A stretch of DNA of 64,000 nt, taken from the NCBI GenBank assembly GCA_007570785.1, contig ML661900.1:7243570-7307569 (forward strand), read 5' to 3'. Below the pieces are notes generated by a model, which saw only the letters and a program-made list of their open reading frames with translations, ran no database searches and had not been told where the DNA came from. The translations under genes and the position numbers were made by a program. Positions 54,291-64,000 of the stretch are shown here, one piece after another. Source of the stretch: Antilocapra americana. Its lineage: Eukaryota > Chordata > Mammalia > Artiodactyla > Antilocapridae. The stretch's first letter is position 1, and each line of letters opens with the position of its first letter.

Positions 54291-56101
54291 CTGCAGATAC
54301 CATACATACATATATGCCATACACAGAAGCATTTAGGACAGTATACCTATTTTACAGAGGTTAAATCAATTTAAAAAAGAGATGCTATAAAGACATAGGC
54401 ATTAAAAGAAATCTAAAATTAAAAATGAAACCTAACAACAGTTAAAGGTGGGAGGCTGAACTCCTGTATTTATTTCTGTACCCTCCCAAAAATTCATTGA
54501 AAGGAGTATAAAGTATTTCTAAACAATATTAATCAAAAAGGACAAAGAATGGAAGAAGAGGCAAGGTATCTGTGTAAGTAGAAACCAACAAGAGCAAGCC
54601 AGCTAATGCTGCAGAACTCCAGAAAACTTCCAAAGTTGAGAAAACCAGGAAAACAAGAAAAGCTAAAAGTATATATAAGGAATAACAGGATCCCCTCCTC
54701 TTCTTCTCCAATACTTGAAAACAGGTGACCAGCCTTTTTCCATTTTCTCCTCTAAGACATGCACATACGCAAAACAAAATCAGAAAAAGCCAGAAATAGA
54801 ACCAGAGAAGCCATGGACTTAACACATCTAACATACTTGCAGGGCAGGTGAAATGAGGACTGAAAATGGGGATCAAATCAGTCAACATATTGAATCATGA
54901 GCTTCCTAGCTTCTTATACACAACCTTACCTTCATCATCCACAATTCTGCTCCCAGGCTTAGTCCCACAAGTGTGAAGTTACAAGATCCTGCACTCACAA
55001 AATGAAATTGAAGATAATGCTGTCCAGAAGGCCTCCAATGAAATGGGCAAGTTCTGTTGGTATAAAGCTCTAGGGACTGATACATACCTTCCAATTAGCT
55101 TTTGAGTACCCACTTTCAAATATAAATGGGGAGCTAGCTTTTACCAGGTAGCTGAAGAATAACTTAGCTAGCTATGAGACAACCATAATAAAGAAACTTG
55201 GATAAAATAGAGCCAATGAAAGGAGTAAGAAAAACCTTTGGGAAAGTATATATATTCTCAGAATGATGAGAAAAGACATTTCATTTATAAAGTAGTAACT
55301 GACAATTGGGTACATGGAAGGCAAAAATAAAGCTAAACACAAAACCAAGGCAATGATGGAATTAGAATCTGAGGATTAGTAGTGAATATACGCAGCTGGC
55401 ACTTCCACTGGGATACCAAAATCACTGTTAACAAAACACACAGCCTTTCCTACTCCATAACCCCAATGCATGCAGCCAAAAGAGTGAGCATGCAGAGACA
55501 TAAATCATAACATCTTTCCTAAAGTTTATGGAGAGCCAAAAATACTCTTATGTGTACCTCCAAAGAATTTACATCCTAAGGCAGGGGTAAAAATACATTT
55601 TAAGTAATGAAAACATTAGTAGAACTCCTTCCTTTGCAAAGGAGTTTTAAGAGAGGACTGTTTTAGGGATAAAGTAAGGAGATATTACAAGTATGAACCT
55701 GGCAGCTCCCATTAGCCCATGTGAATAGCTGTCTCTAGAAAATGGGTAGCAAGCCATCTTAAGTGTTTATTTCAGTGAGAAAACAGGAAGGTGTACTTCT
55801 CTGTTTAAAACAAGACCATGGCTCTGTCAAAGTGAGAGCTATCACATCATAGTATGTGATACAGGTGTCATTAGAAAAAATAAGAACTAAAACTGCTATA
55901 CTCGTCATTGCCAAATTAATTTATACTTGTTGGGGAAAACTTGACTCAATCGAATAAAATAATTTTGTCCCCATATAAACTTGTAATAAAAAATATTGCC
56001 CTGGATAAGATGACTTTATTCAAGACTGTTGCAACAGGGGAGAGAGATTAATGTTACAAGGGAGAGACTGAACTCAACTCCACTGACACAAGGCAGATAG
56101 T
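54291..56101. other. Unassigned block, 1.8 kb
   Basis: I recognise no element with confidence; 54.5-55.4 kb has the texture of very old repeat. A minus-strand hydrophobic 119-codon frame (54529-54888) is judged chance. Confidence 0.4.
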
Positions 56102-56304
56102 GGTTTAGTCATTAAGTCATGTCCGACTCTTTAGACTCCATGCACTGTAGCCCGCCAGGCTCCTCTGGCTGTAGTATTTACCAGGCAAGAATACTGGAGC
56201 GGGTAGGCATTTCCTTCTCCAGGAGATCTTCCCAACCCGCATATCAAACCTGGGTCTCCTGCATGGTAGGAGGATGCTTTACTGACTGAGCCACCAGCGA
56301 AGTT
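56102..56304 (-). mobile_element. Bov-tA SINE
   Basis: Reverse Bov-tA (gtttagtcattaagtcatgtccgac.. to ..gactgagccaccagcgaag). It is the only ruminant SINE between 51.5 and 60.4 kb. Confidence 0.94.
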
Positions 56305-56744
56305 TGTTGTGACACCAGTCAAGAGGAGTTTTTAAGTGTAAGGGTGAGTTAGTGGACAACTACCGGAGGAAGTTGACAGGCAAGTTGGTCCAGGTGTTTG
56401 CTAACTGGCACTTCTTGAATTTAGGCTCCTAACCTCCCACAGAGAGTGGGAGGGGGCACTATCTTTCTTGATGACATTTTAAAGAGATGATTCCCAGTCC
56501 TGGAGAAAGCCATTTCTGGACTGTAGAACTGGCAAGAGGCTGGAACAAGATTTACATCTCAAGGGGTTAGAAAAAGAATTCACAATTTTAAGTTTTCTAA
56601 AATAAATACTGGAAGAACAGGAAGGTAGGGTGTAAAGTCAGGAAGAATCTATCTGAAATTTAGTAAAACTGAGGGGAACATCAAGGCCGTCTTGGTCAAG
56701 GCTTGTTTTAAGTACATGAAAACTCCCTTTGTTGTAAATAAAGT
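56305..56744. other. Unassigned stretch
   Basis: Nothing recognised. Confidence 0.4.
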
Positions 56745-56940
56745 GAAAAAAGCATGGCATTTGGAACAAAAAAGACAAGGGGATCAAATTTCAGACTTTT
56801 ATCTCACTAGTTGTGTGAATCTCCATTCAGCTGCAGTGAAAATGAATATCAAAAATTAAATTAGATAATATATGTAGAGCATTTAGCTCAGATGCAGACA
56901 TACAGCAAGAATTCATTAAATGTGAGAACTTATTATTAAA
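56745..56940 (+). mobile_element. MIR SINE (diverged)
   Basis: 'aagcatggcatttggaac', 'tctcactagttgtgtgaatctc', 'aatatcaaaaattaaattagataatatatgtagagcatttagc' follow MIR order and end in attattatt. Confidence 0.7.
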
Positions 56941-57189
56941 ATGAGCCTGAATTTAGATATAGAACATTTCTGGTGTTTCCTGATATGATGAGCTGTTAAG
57001 AACACAGTTTCAGGTCTTTGATATTTCTGCCAAAAATGTATAATCTGAATATAAGCATGAGAAAACAAACATACCCAAATTAAGACACATTTTCCAAAAT
57101 AACTGACCTATACTCTTAAAGTCATCCACATCATAAAAGAAAGAATAAGGAATCACTTCAGATCAAAGGAACCTAAAGAGACAAGTTAG

Positions 57190-57551
57190 ACAGCATGATC
57201 TGAGCCTATGATCTGGCATCTTTTATTGTAAAGGACATTATTGTGAACATTATTGGGATAACTGGCCAAATCTGAAACAGACCTTAAGACTAGCTAGTCG
57301 TATTTTATCAATGTTAATTTTCTAATTTAACATAAATTTGGTGATTGCATAAGAGAATAAACTTGTTTTTAGGAAATATACACTGAGTATTCAGGGGTAA
57401 AGGGGCATCATGTCTGCAACATATTCTCTAAAGTTTCAGGAAAAAATATGTATATGCAAAGAGAGAAAGGAAGAGAAATATATAGAGACTAATGTGATAA
57501 AATTTTAACATCTGGAGACTCTAGAAGAATATACAAGAAGTCTTTATTCTC
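57190..57551 (+). mobile_element. Old L1M-type 3' UTR (left part)
   Basis: 'gtattttatcaatgttaattttctaattt', 'aggaaatatacactgagtattcaggggtaaaggggcatcatgtctgcaac' and 'aggaaaaaatatg' match a typical old L1 3' UTR. Interrupted by an MLT1 LTR. Confidence 0.7.
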
Positions 57552-57940
57552 TATGTGGTAGCAGAATAATGCCCACTCCTCCCAAAAGATGTCCCCATCT
57601 TAACCTTAACATGTGGTCATGTTAAGTAACATGGCAAAGGGAATGATGTAGATGTGAATAAGATCTTGAGATAGGAAGATTGCCCTGAATTATCCAGATA
57701 GGTCCAATATAATCACAAACATCCACAAGCGAAAGAGGGATCTCAGAGGCCAGACAGAGTCAAAGACAGATTGGAAGATGCTGCAATGCAGGCTTTGAAG
57801 ATGGAGGAGGGGGCCATGAAAAGGTAATGCAGGTGGCTTCCGGAAGCTGGAAAAAGCAAGAAAACAGATTTTTCTTTAGGTTCTCCAGAAGGAATGTAGC
57901 CCTGCTGACACCTTGGGCTTCACTCTGAGACAAAATACGT
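57552..57940 (+). mobile_element. MLT1-type LTR (MaLR), nested in L1M
   Basis: 'gtagcagaataatgcccactcc', 'aaagatgtccccatcttaacc', 'acatggcaaagggaatg', 'gatcttgagataggaagattgccctgaattatcc', 'ggaggagggggccatgaaaagg' and 'ccagaaggaatgtagccctgctgacacc' follow MLT1 in order. The 3' end is truncated and runs into T-rich DNA. No internal retroviral sequence. Confidence 0.88.
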
Positions 57941-57977
57941 GTATTGTTATTGGTTTTGTTTTTGTTTTTTTGTAGGA

Positions 57978-58045
57978 AATGAATGCACTATTCTTATAAC
58001 TTTTCCATAAGTCTGAACTTGTCTCAAAATAAGTTTTTTAAAAAG
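57978..58045 (+). mobile_element. Old L1M-type 3' end (right part)
   Basis: 'actattcttataacttttccataagtctgaacttgtctcaaaataag' is the continuation of the L1 3' terminus after the MLT1. Confidence 0.7.
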
Positions 58046-60403
58046 CTAATGGCAGGTATTCCTTAAAGAGAGTATAATCTTTTAGCCCTTTTGCTCTAAA
58101 CATTCAGAGGTGGAATTTGAGTTAAAAGTAATGGAATAGCCATAAAAACTAAAAAGTAATTACACCAGAATCTCAGTAGGCTAGTCAGTAAAAGTCTACA
58201 TTGACATGTAGCACTAATTATGTTCTGCAACTAATTTTAATTTATTTTAATATAAACCAGCATGCTAAGATTATGGACAATGAATACTGCCATTCTAATT
58301 AGCATATCAGAGGTATTTATAACCACCTTATTATGTTTTCTATTTCTTTCAAAAAAGAAACCACTTGGGATAAAGTTCCATTTATCATTACCAATTTCTT
58401 TCTTCTCCCAACCAAATCTTTTTTTTTCAAAATCAAAGCTGTTCTTTTCAGCACCAATTAAAAAAAAAACACAGCAATTTCTTACCCTTTCTTTTCAACC
58501 AAACAGGGGAGATGAGATAATCAAAACTGCACAGGTGAATACCAAAGAGATAAACAGACACTAGGGTAAAATAACTGTTTCAATATGTTAAAAATGTATA
58601 ATGACTCAGAAGTTGGGAGCAAATTCTCAGTATTAACTGGGCAGGGTTTTTAAAATATGTTAGCTTTGACCTTTGACTTGAAACAGATTAAGAGTGTGGT
58701 TTAGCATCTAATAAGATGGTAAATTGGTGAATTTTATATAGGCTTGGAAAAATGCTGAGAGGTGGCTGAAAGAATTGAGTTTAGAAGAAGATAAGGTTAG
58801 CTGATTCTAGGGTTTTACAGGAGTATATCCAAAGATAAAAGCAAATACGGGGTGGGATTAATGCCAAAAGAGACTTAAAAGTTAGAAGTCAGGATTGATT
58901 TAGAGGTCAATGGGAATTTAAAACCTAGAGATTATTTCAGCTTCTGAAATCATATTGAAGTATTGACCACATTGGATGATTTCATTTGTACTCAAAGTCT
59001 AAATTGCTTTGTTGTCATTTTGCTGTTTCTTCCCAGAGTCACAGCTAATTACCTATTAATTACAGGAGACTGAAACGAAAGTAGTTACCAAATTGGTTTG
59101 TGGAGAGTAGCAGGCAAGAGAACAGGCCACTTCGTTAGCGTGCACTTCAGCTCTATCTCCTTGAAACCTGAACAGGTTCTCAACAGCGCCTGTGACCTCC
59201 AAAAATAACCTTGGCCCCAAAGAACAAATGTGAGCAGGAACAGTTCTGCTTTCTATGGGGATGTTTGAGTCTTTGTTGGTTTAGGCTAGACCCTTGATAT
59301 TATTTAACGTGGTTTATTGTACATAATTAGATTCTAATTTCTGGAGAGAGAGACATTTATTTTCAGCACTGAATTGGTAATTCGGGTGAGGGTAGTTTTA
59401 AATCCAGTGTGAACGTTATTCATGCTGTATACTAACATACTTTAGAGGTAATTGTTTCTACTGCTTTTTAGGACACAGCTTGATGAATAAAATAAATTTG
59501 GAGAAGGAGAGACACAAAATACAGAAATATAGACCATTAAAAAGCTTATAAACCCACAACAAATACTTTAATTACATTGGATGAATGTAAATCATGAATG
59601 CCGAGCAGCTGGATGCTATGAAAATGTAAATGCAAACTAATCAGTGGAAGTCGAATAAAGCTGGAAGCTGTATAAATCAAAATATCCATTGGGGAAAGCA
59701 GAGGGGCTGCCATCAGGCATTTTTATATAACCACGTACTGGACATTCCAGCACATATAGGCACACGCATATAAGATAATGGAAAGATTTTGGATCTAGCA
59801 TCAACTTTAAAATGGCTCTGTGGATTCCTGATTTCCATAATGAGCTTACTCAAAATGTGTGCCTGATTTAATTTTTATGAAGCCACTAAGCCACCCCAGC
59901 TATTTTAATGATTTGGCTGGACCTGAAATTCAAAAATTGACTTTTCCTTGTGGTACCCTGAACTATGTGAAGTGAACAAAGGAAAAAATGGGTGGAGGTT
60001 GGAATATTCTTTATCTCATCAGCACACCTTTGTAAATGCTAGTCATAAGGGGAATCTAAATAAATACGAGGGTTAACAAAATCCTTGCTAGCCTCTCCTG
60101 TGTCATTTTAACCTTCAAAACAAATTCCAGTTCTTCAAAATCCAAATGAGATCTCTACAAGAGCCCCTCTCTCCAAAACTTTGCTTCTCCTCTGCTTTTT
60201 AAGTTTAAACCTTCACCCTTCCGTCAGCACAGGAATCTAGTTCCTCCTTTTCCTTGTGCACCCAGAGTTGATCTTTCCTCCTCTTGTCCATCAGCACTGG
60301 CTGAAACATATAATGACTCAGAATAAAAACAAACAGCAAAACCTGTCAGATTTCTGCCTTAAAACACTGAGTGCACAAAAATCTTCCCTCTACGTTTCTG
60401 CAG
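58046..60403. other. Unassigned block with possible conserved element
   Basis: No transposon recognised over 2.3 kb. A Phe/Lys-rich frame (58262-58564) is judged chance. Sub-region 59,000-60,060 is complex sequence with many homeodomain-type ATTA words (cctattaattacagg), an octamer-like atgtaaatgcaaac and E-boxes; a candidate regulatory element. Confidence 0.45.
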
Positions 60404-60427
60404 TACTTAGTGACTAAACAACAACAA
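60404..60427 (+). mobile_element. Orphan 3' tail of a BovB/SINE
   Basis: The 24-bp text starting 'acttagtgactaaacaac' equals the forward 3' tail of BovB or a related SINE but has no body upstream. It directly abuts a reverse Bov-tA. Confidence 0.5.
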
Positions 60428-60638
60428 GGCAGTCTCAGTTGTGTCTGACTCTTTGCAACCCCATGGACTGTAGCCTACCAGGCATCTGTGTCCCTAGGAT
60501 TTTCCAGGCAAGAATAACTGGAGTGAGTTTTCATTTTCTCCTCCAGGGATCTTTCTGATCCAGGGATTGAACCCTTGTCCCCTGTTTCTCCTGCATTGGC
60601 AGGCAGATTCTTTACTGCTGAGTCATTTGGGAAGCCAC
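60428..60638 (-). mobile_element. Bov-tA SINE
   Basis: Reverse Bov-tA (cagtctcagttgtgtctgactc.. to ..ctgctgagtcatttgggaagcc), near full length, with a small insertion (gtcccctgtttctcc) near the B-box region. Confidence 0.93.
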
Positions 60639-60644
60639 TTACAC

Positions 60645-60828
60645 TGCCTAGTGATTCCCAAATCTGGCTGGACAGTAGAGTCATTTGGGAAACGTTTAAA
60701 ACTACCGATGTCTGGACCCCTTCCATTAGAGACTTTGTTATCAATCAGTCTATTGTAGGGCTTAGAAATCAGACATATTTTTTAAAACTCCCCATGTGAT
60801 TCTAATGTGCCTTGGAATTGAGAAAACT
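60645..60828 (+). mobile_element. hAT-Charlie-type non-autonomous element (MER20/MER5-like)
   Basis: 'gattcccaaatctggctgg', 'agtagagtcatttgggaaacgtttaaaac', 'gaccccttccattagagac' and 'ttttttaaaactccccatgtgattctaatgtgc' match the palindromic hAT elements that share 'tagaatcacctggggagc'. Subfamily uncertain. Confidence 0.68.
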
Positions 60829-61421
60829 ACTTTGGGTCTTGTGTCTTACAGCCACACTTACGAAAAGTATATTTGTAGTGCATTCCAAAGAAGAGAAACT
60901 TCCTCTTCCTTCTGATTTCCTATTCCTAGGAACTATGTCTCTACCTCTGCCCAAGACATTTTAATCCTTTCTCCTTGTCTGTGATTCTGACAAGCAAACT
61001 TGGTTCCCTACTCCTAAAATAATTGCCTTTTTTCATTTTTGCTAAGCATATCAATAACCCAGGATCTAGAGACCCAGCCATAGCTTCTTTGATATCTAAC
61101 TATCATAAATTATGCCTACTAAATACATTTCAGTACTAGTAGGCACCTATTACCACATTGGCTTTAGGGATCTTGCTCACTGGAGTCACTTGGTTCATAA
61201 ATTCTGGCAAGGATGTAAGATTTGAGGATGTCTTTCATTTCTCCTTCCTTCTAGAGCTCTGACTAGTAGGGTTTCAAAATTTTTATTAATAAGCAAGTGA
61301 ATGCCTTGTAACTCCCTAACTGCTGTGCTTCTGTTCAATTTTGCTGGACCAAGAAACTTAATTCTAAGGTTATTTTGAGGCCCTACCCTTATTATTTTGA
61401 ATCTAAGAACCCATTTAACAT
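60829..61421. other. Unassigned stretch
   Basis: Pyrimidine-rich text near 60897-61000 is weakly L2-like; nothing firm. Confidence 0.38.
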
Positions 61422-61733
61422 TGTTGTTTGTTGTTCAGTCACTTAGCTGTGTCCGACCCAACCCTTTGCAACCCCATGGACTGCAGCATGCCAGGCTCCT
61501 CTGGACTCTACCATTTCCTGGAGTTTGCTCAGATTCTCTTCTGTTGAGTCGGTGATTCTATCTAACCACCTCATCCTCTGCTGCCTTATTCTCCTTTGGC
61601 CTTCTATCTTTCTCAGCATCAGGGTCTTTTCCAATGAATTGGCTCTTCCCATCAAGTGGCCAAAATATTGGAGCTTTAGCATTAGTCTTTCCAATGAATA
61701 TTCAGGGTTGATTTCTTTAGGATTTACTGGTTT
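61422..61733 (-). mobile_element. BovB 3' end fragment, reverse
   Basis: Begins with the reversed tail (attgttgtttgttgttcagtc) and runs through 'cagcatcagggtcttttcc', 'aagtggccaaaatattgg' to 'ttctttaggatttactggttt'. The minus-strand frame at 61443-61796 keeps YSLERLMLKL and QRRIRQQRMRWLD. Confidence 0.94.
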
Positions 61734-62875
61734 GGAAAATGCAATAATATACACCACAGGTCTCCAGAAGACAAACCTTGGGCCCTGTTTGGACATGTGG
61801 ACTCAGGAGGACAGAAAGTAGCCACAGGTACCTGGGCACAGGAGGTAAAAGAGCAGGTAAGTACTCCCATTGGTCTTTAAAGTGAGGCCCATGAGCACTG
61901 ATGAAATATGGTTCAGAGAATATCCTGGACTTTGACCAGTTAGACCAGTTGCTCCTTCTATGGGAAGGAGCCTGTAAGGGCTAGACTGTTAGCAGAAGTT
62001 TCCTCCTCTGTAAGCTAAGATGAAAAAGTAGAGGAATGAGGAGCCGTGGGTCTTACATAATAGTAGACAGCCAGGATTTTGAAACATGATAAAAACCCTT
62101 GACACATTTGAACATGTAATATGTATTTCTCTCAAAGAGCATAGAGGAGTTGATAGAGCAGGGAAAATAATCCTTTGAGCCCAGGATACAAGCCTTAGAA
62201 GTTGTAATAAATTACAAATGAAGGAGACCTTAACATTGACCTATTTTAGTGACACTTCCAACTGTTCTACTGAGCTGTAGGGTCTCCAGGAAACTCATTC
62301 TGGGAGACCCCAGAGAAGGAATGGATGGAGTTCTAGGCCCCTTAACCCTCTGTTTTAAGTAGAGCTGTTCCAAAGTTAACTTCAAGAATATCTCTTCTAA
62401 ATAGGGATATGTCTTTTAAAAATAATTTGAAAGACCTCATTTGAAGAATGCCAAGCTAACTATCAAGAAAATTAGAAAATGACTTACTGTATCAGGAGGA
62501 ATAGAAGACCTTGAGGGACTCTACAGTGCATGCCAAACATGTTTCAACTTAAATTACCGAGTACCACTTGCCCACTTCAGTCAAGGAACAGTAAGGAGGC
62601 AAGAGATAAGGTCTCCTAGTCTCCCAGAATCCCATTACCTTCTGATTGAGAGAGCAAGAGGAACTTTTACCTAGATGAAATCAAAGGAGGGTGTGAGGTG
62701 TAGCTCTGTTAATACAAAGAAATCTTAGCGAACAAAGCTGTTTCCACCTAGAAACACTTTCTTCCTTTGATTTACAGGAATTCTACCATCTCGGCACTTA
62801 TTCTTGCTACATTAGAATGAGCCATGGAATATATTTAAGATATATTTCTAACTGATGCTTGCAGATTGTCTACAG
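61734..62875. other. Unassigned block
   Basis: Nothing recognised over 1.1 kb. Confidence 0.4.
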
Positions 62876-63075
62876 TAGGAATTAGCAAATTTTTTTCTCT
62901 GAAAGGTCAAACAGTAAGCATTTCAGCTTTGCAGGCCAGATGGTCTCTACAGCAACTACTCAGTTCTATGGCAGTAGAGAGATGTGGAAGAGAATAGGCA
63001 TGGTTGTTCCCATGGAAGAGTGCAGACATGGCAGAACTTGGCCCAAGGCCTGTAGTTGGCCCAAATCTGATGTAC
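62876..63075 (+). mobile_element. hAT-Charlie-type non-autonomous element (MER58/MER33-like)
   Basis: 'ggaattagcaaatttttttctctgaaaggtcaaacagtaagcatttcagctttgcaggccag' and 'ggtctctacagcaactactcagttctatgg', then 'ggcccaaggcctgtagttggccc', are diagnostic of a common hAT-derived mammalian repeat. Subfamily not resolved. Confidence 0.8.
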
Positions 63076-63299
63076 ACAAAAGGGCTGTTTAGTTCAAATT
63101 TTTCCATTTTATGATCTGATAATTATACTGCTAGTACCAATATTTTACAGAAGGATATTTTTCATTCATAGATTTCTGACCAGCTTACTATTAGCACACC
63201 TAGACACATCTGGCATGTGTTACTTACCACATACTAAAGATTCTCCATTAGTAAATACTGTCAGAAAATATGATGAGCATATTTAAAAAAAAATCTTGA
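63076..63299. other. Unassigned stretch
   Basis: A+T-rich; nothing recognised. Confidence 0.4.
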
Positions 63300-63475
63300 C
63301 CATATCACTTCTTTCTTTTCCTTCCTCCATTCTCCCCACTGACCCCCAACTTGGCCCTAGGGTAAGAAGGATGAATTACAGACCAGTTACTAATATCTGT
63401 CTTCCCATACTGCTAGGATGTGAGCTCTGTGAAGCTAGGCATTTTTCCCACATGGTGTTGTGGGTAGGAAATATA
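63300..63475 (+). mobile_element. L2 fragment (candidate)
   Basis: 'ctgtcttcccatactgctaggatgtgagctctgtgaagctaggc' resembles L2 'tctgtctcccccactagactgtgagctccttgagggc'. Confidence 0.5.
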
Positions 63476-63956
63476 AACTCATACCTGGAATATGGGTCAA
63501 TTCCATTCAGTATGCATCACTGCCTCTTTCAGGGTACAAGTGGCTGATTGGCCTCCTCAGGGGATGGTGGCATGCTGAGATATCACTGTCAGAGTCTGTT
63601 GCTATAATGTTGGATATTTAACAGTGGCAACAGCTAAGTCATCCTTGGTTCGTGGGAGCCCTTGCTGGCTGGCCCATGGCGCCTCCATTCATACATCCCA
63701 TTTTTTTTAGCACTGGAATGGCTAATAGAGTCTGGCTGACACCAACCAGTCAAGCCATTCATTTGACTTCTTGGCTGTTTAGCACCTCGTCCATGATGGT
63801 ATTAAATTCTAAATGATGGAAGAGTGCTTTACTGTTGATAAGCTCCCTTCTCTCCAATTTTACATTCTGCCCTTGTTGATATATCAATCTCAGGTTTCAG
63901 TCCCCTTATATGCTTCCTTAGCTTGTGCTGACACATGCTGCTTAGGTGCTGAAATT
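63476..63956. other. Unassigned stretch
   Basis: Nothing recognised before the terminal poly(T). Confidence 0.4.
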
Positions 63957-64000
63957 TCTTTTTTTTTTTTTTTTTTTCCTTTTTTTTTTTTTTTTTTTTT
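63957..64000 (-). repeat. Poly(T) run at window edge
   Basis: About 44 bp of T interrupted once by CC. On the minus strand this is a long poly(A), as expected at the 3' end of a retroelement lying beyond the window. Confidence 0.9.

Noticed and set aside
54529..54888. Minus-strand 119-codon frame, strongly hydrophobic, looks like a membrane protein
   Set aside because: The hydrophobicity follows from A-rich + strand sequence (Phe/Leu codons on the minus strand). No start context, no family motif, no splice or conservation evidence.
58262..58564. 100-codon + strand frame rich in Ser, Phe and Lys
   Set aside because: A+T-driven composition with poly(T)/poly(A) stretches, no motif.

Overview
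The window reads as nuclear DNA from a ruminant, most likely a bovid. The evidence is the density of ruminant and cetartiodactyl retroposons: fragments of the RTE-class LINE BovB on both strands, about twenty tRNA-derived Bov-tA SINEs, several CHR-type cetartiodactyl SINEs, and a 5'-truncated L1 whose 3' end resembles the ruminant L1 lineage. Beneath these lie older mammalian layers (MIR, L2, L1M, MLT1, hAT-Charlie elements such as MER5A, a mariner). I found no complete host protein-coding gene, no tRNA or rRNA gene, and no CRISPR, operon or other bacterial feature. Nearly every long open frame lies inside a LINE or SINE or is a chance frame. Family names come from recognising sequence by eye; no library search was run, so element edges are good to roughly 5-30 bp unless target-site duplications (TSDs) are given.

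Layout. 0-14 kb is crowded: BovB pieces, Bov-tA and CHR SINEs, a mariner relic split by a young L1, a candidate solo LTR, and a 1.4 kb BovB copy. 14-23 kb is dominated by old L1 and L2, including an L1 3' region carrying an inverted internal segment and a CA/TA microsatellite. 23-31 kb mixes BovB, MER5A, Bov-tA and CHR SINEs, old L2 and L1M, and an unassigned CpG-dense block. 31-43.9 kb is strikingly poor in ruminant retroposons and looks like an intergenic or intronic domain that may hold conserved regulatory DNA. 43.9-51.5 kb is repeat-rich again, with the longest BovB copy (about 2.1 kb) and two L2 copies each split by a Bov-tA. 51.5-64 kb is mostly old or unassigned sequence with scattered MIR, MLT1, hAT and SINE insertions, and ends in a poly(T) run at the window edge.

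How it works together. There is no gene system to reconstruct. The content is a stratigraphy: mariner, MIR, L2, L1M, MLT1 and hAT elements, then BovB, CHR and Bov-tA, then a young ruminant L1. Several nested insertions give relative ages. The best leads for host function are a 95-bp exon-like segment at 52,883-52,977 with strong splice signals, a weaker 147-bp in-frame exon-like segment at 37,288-37,434, and repeat-free blocks near 31.6-33.4, 35.15-35.64, 41.5-42.75 and 59.0-60.06 kb. I did not find a convincing previously undescribed system.
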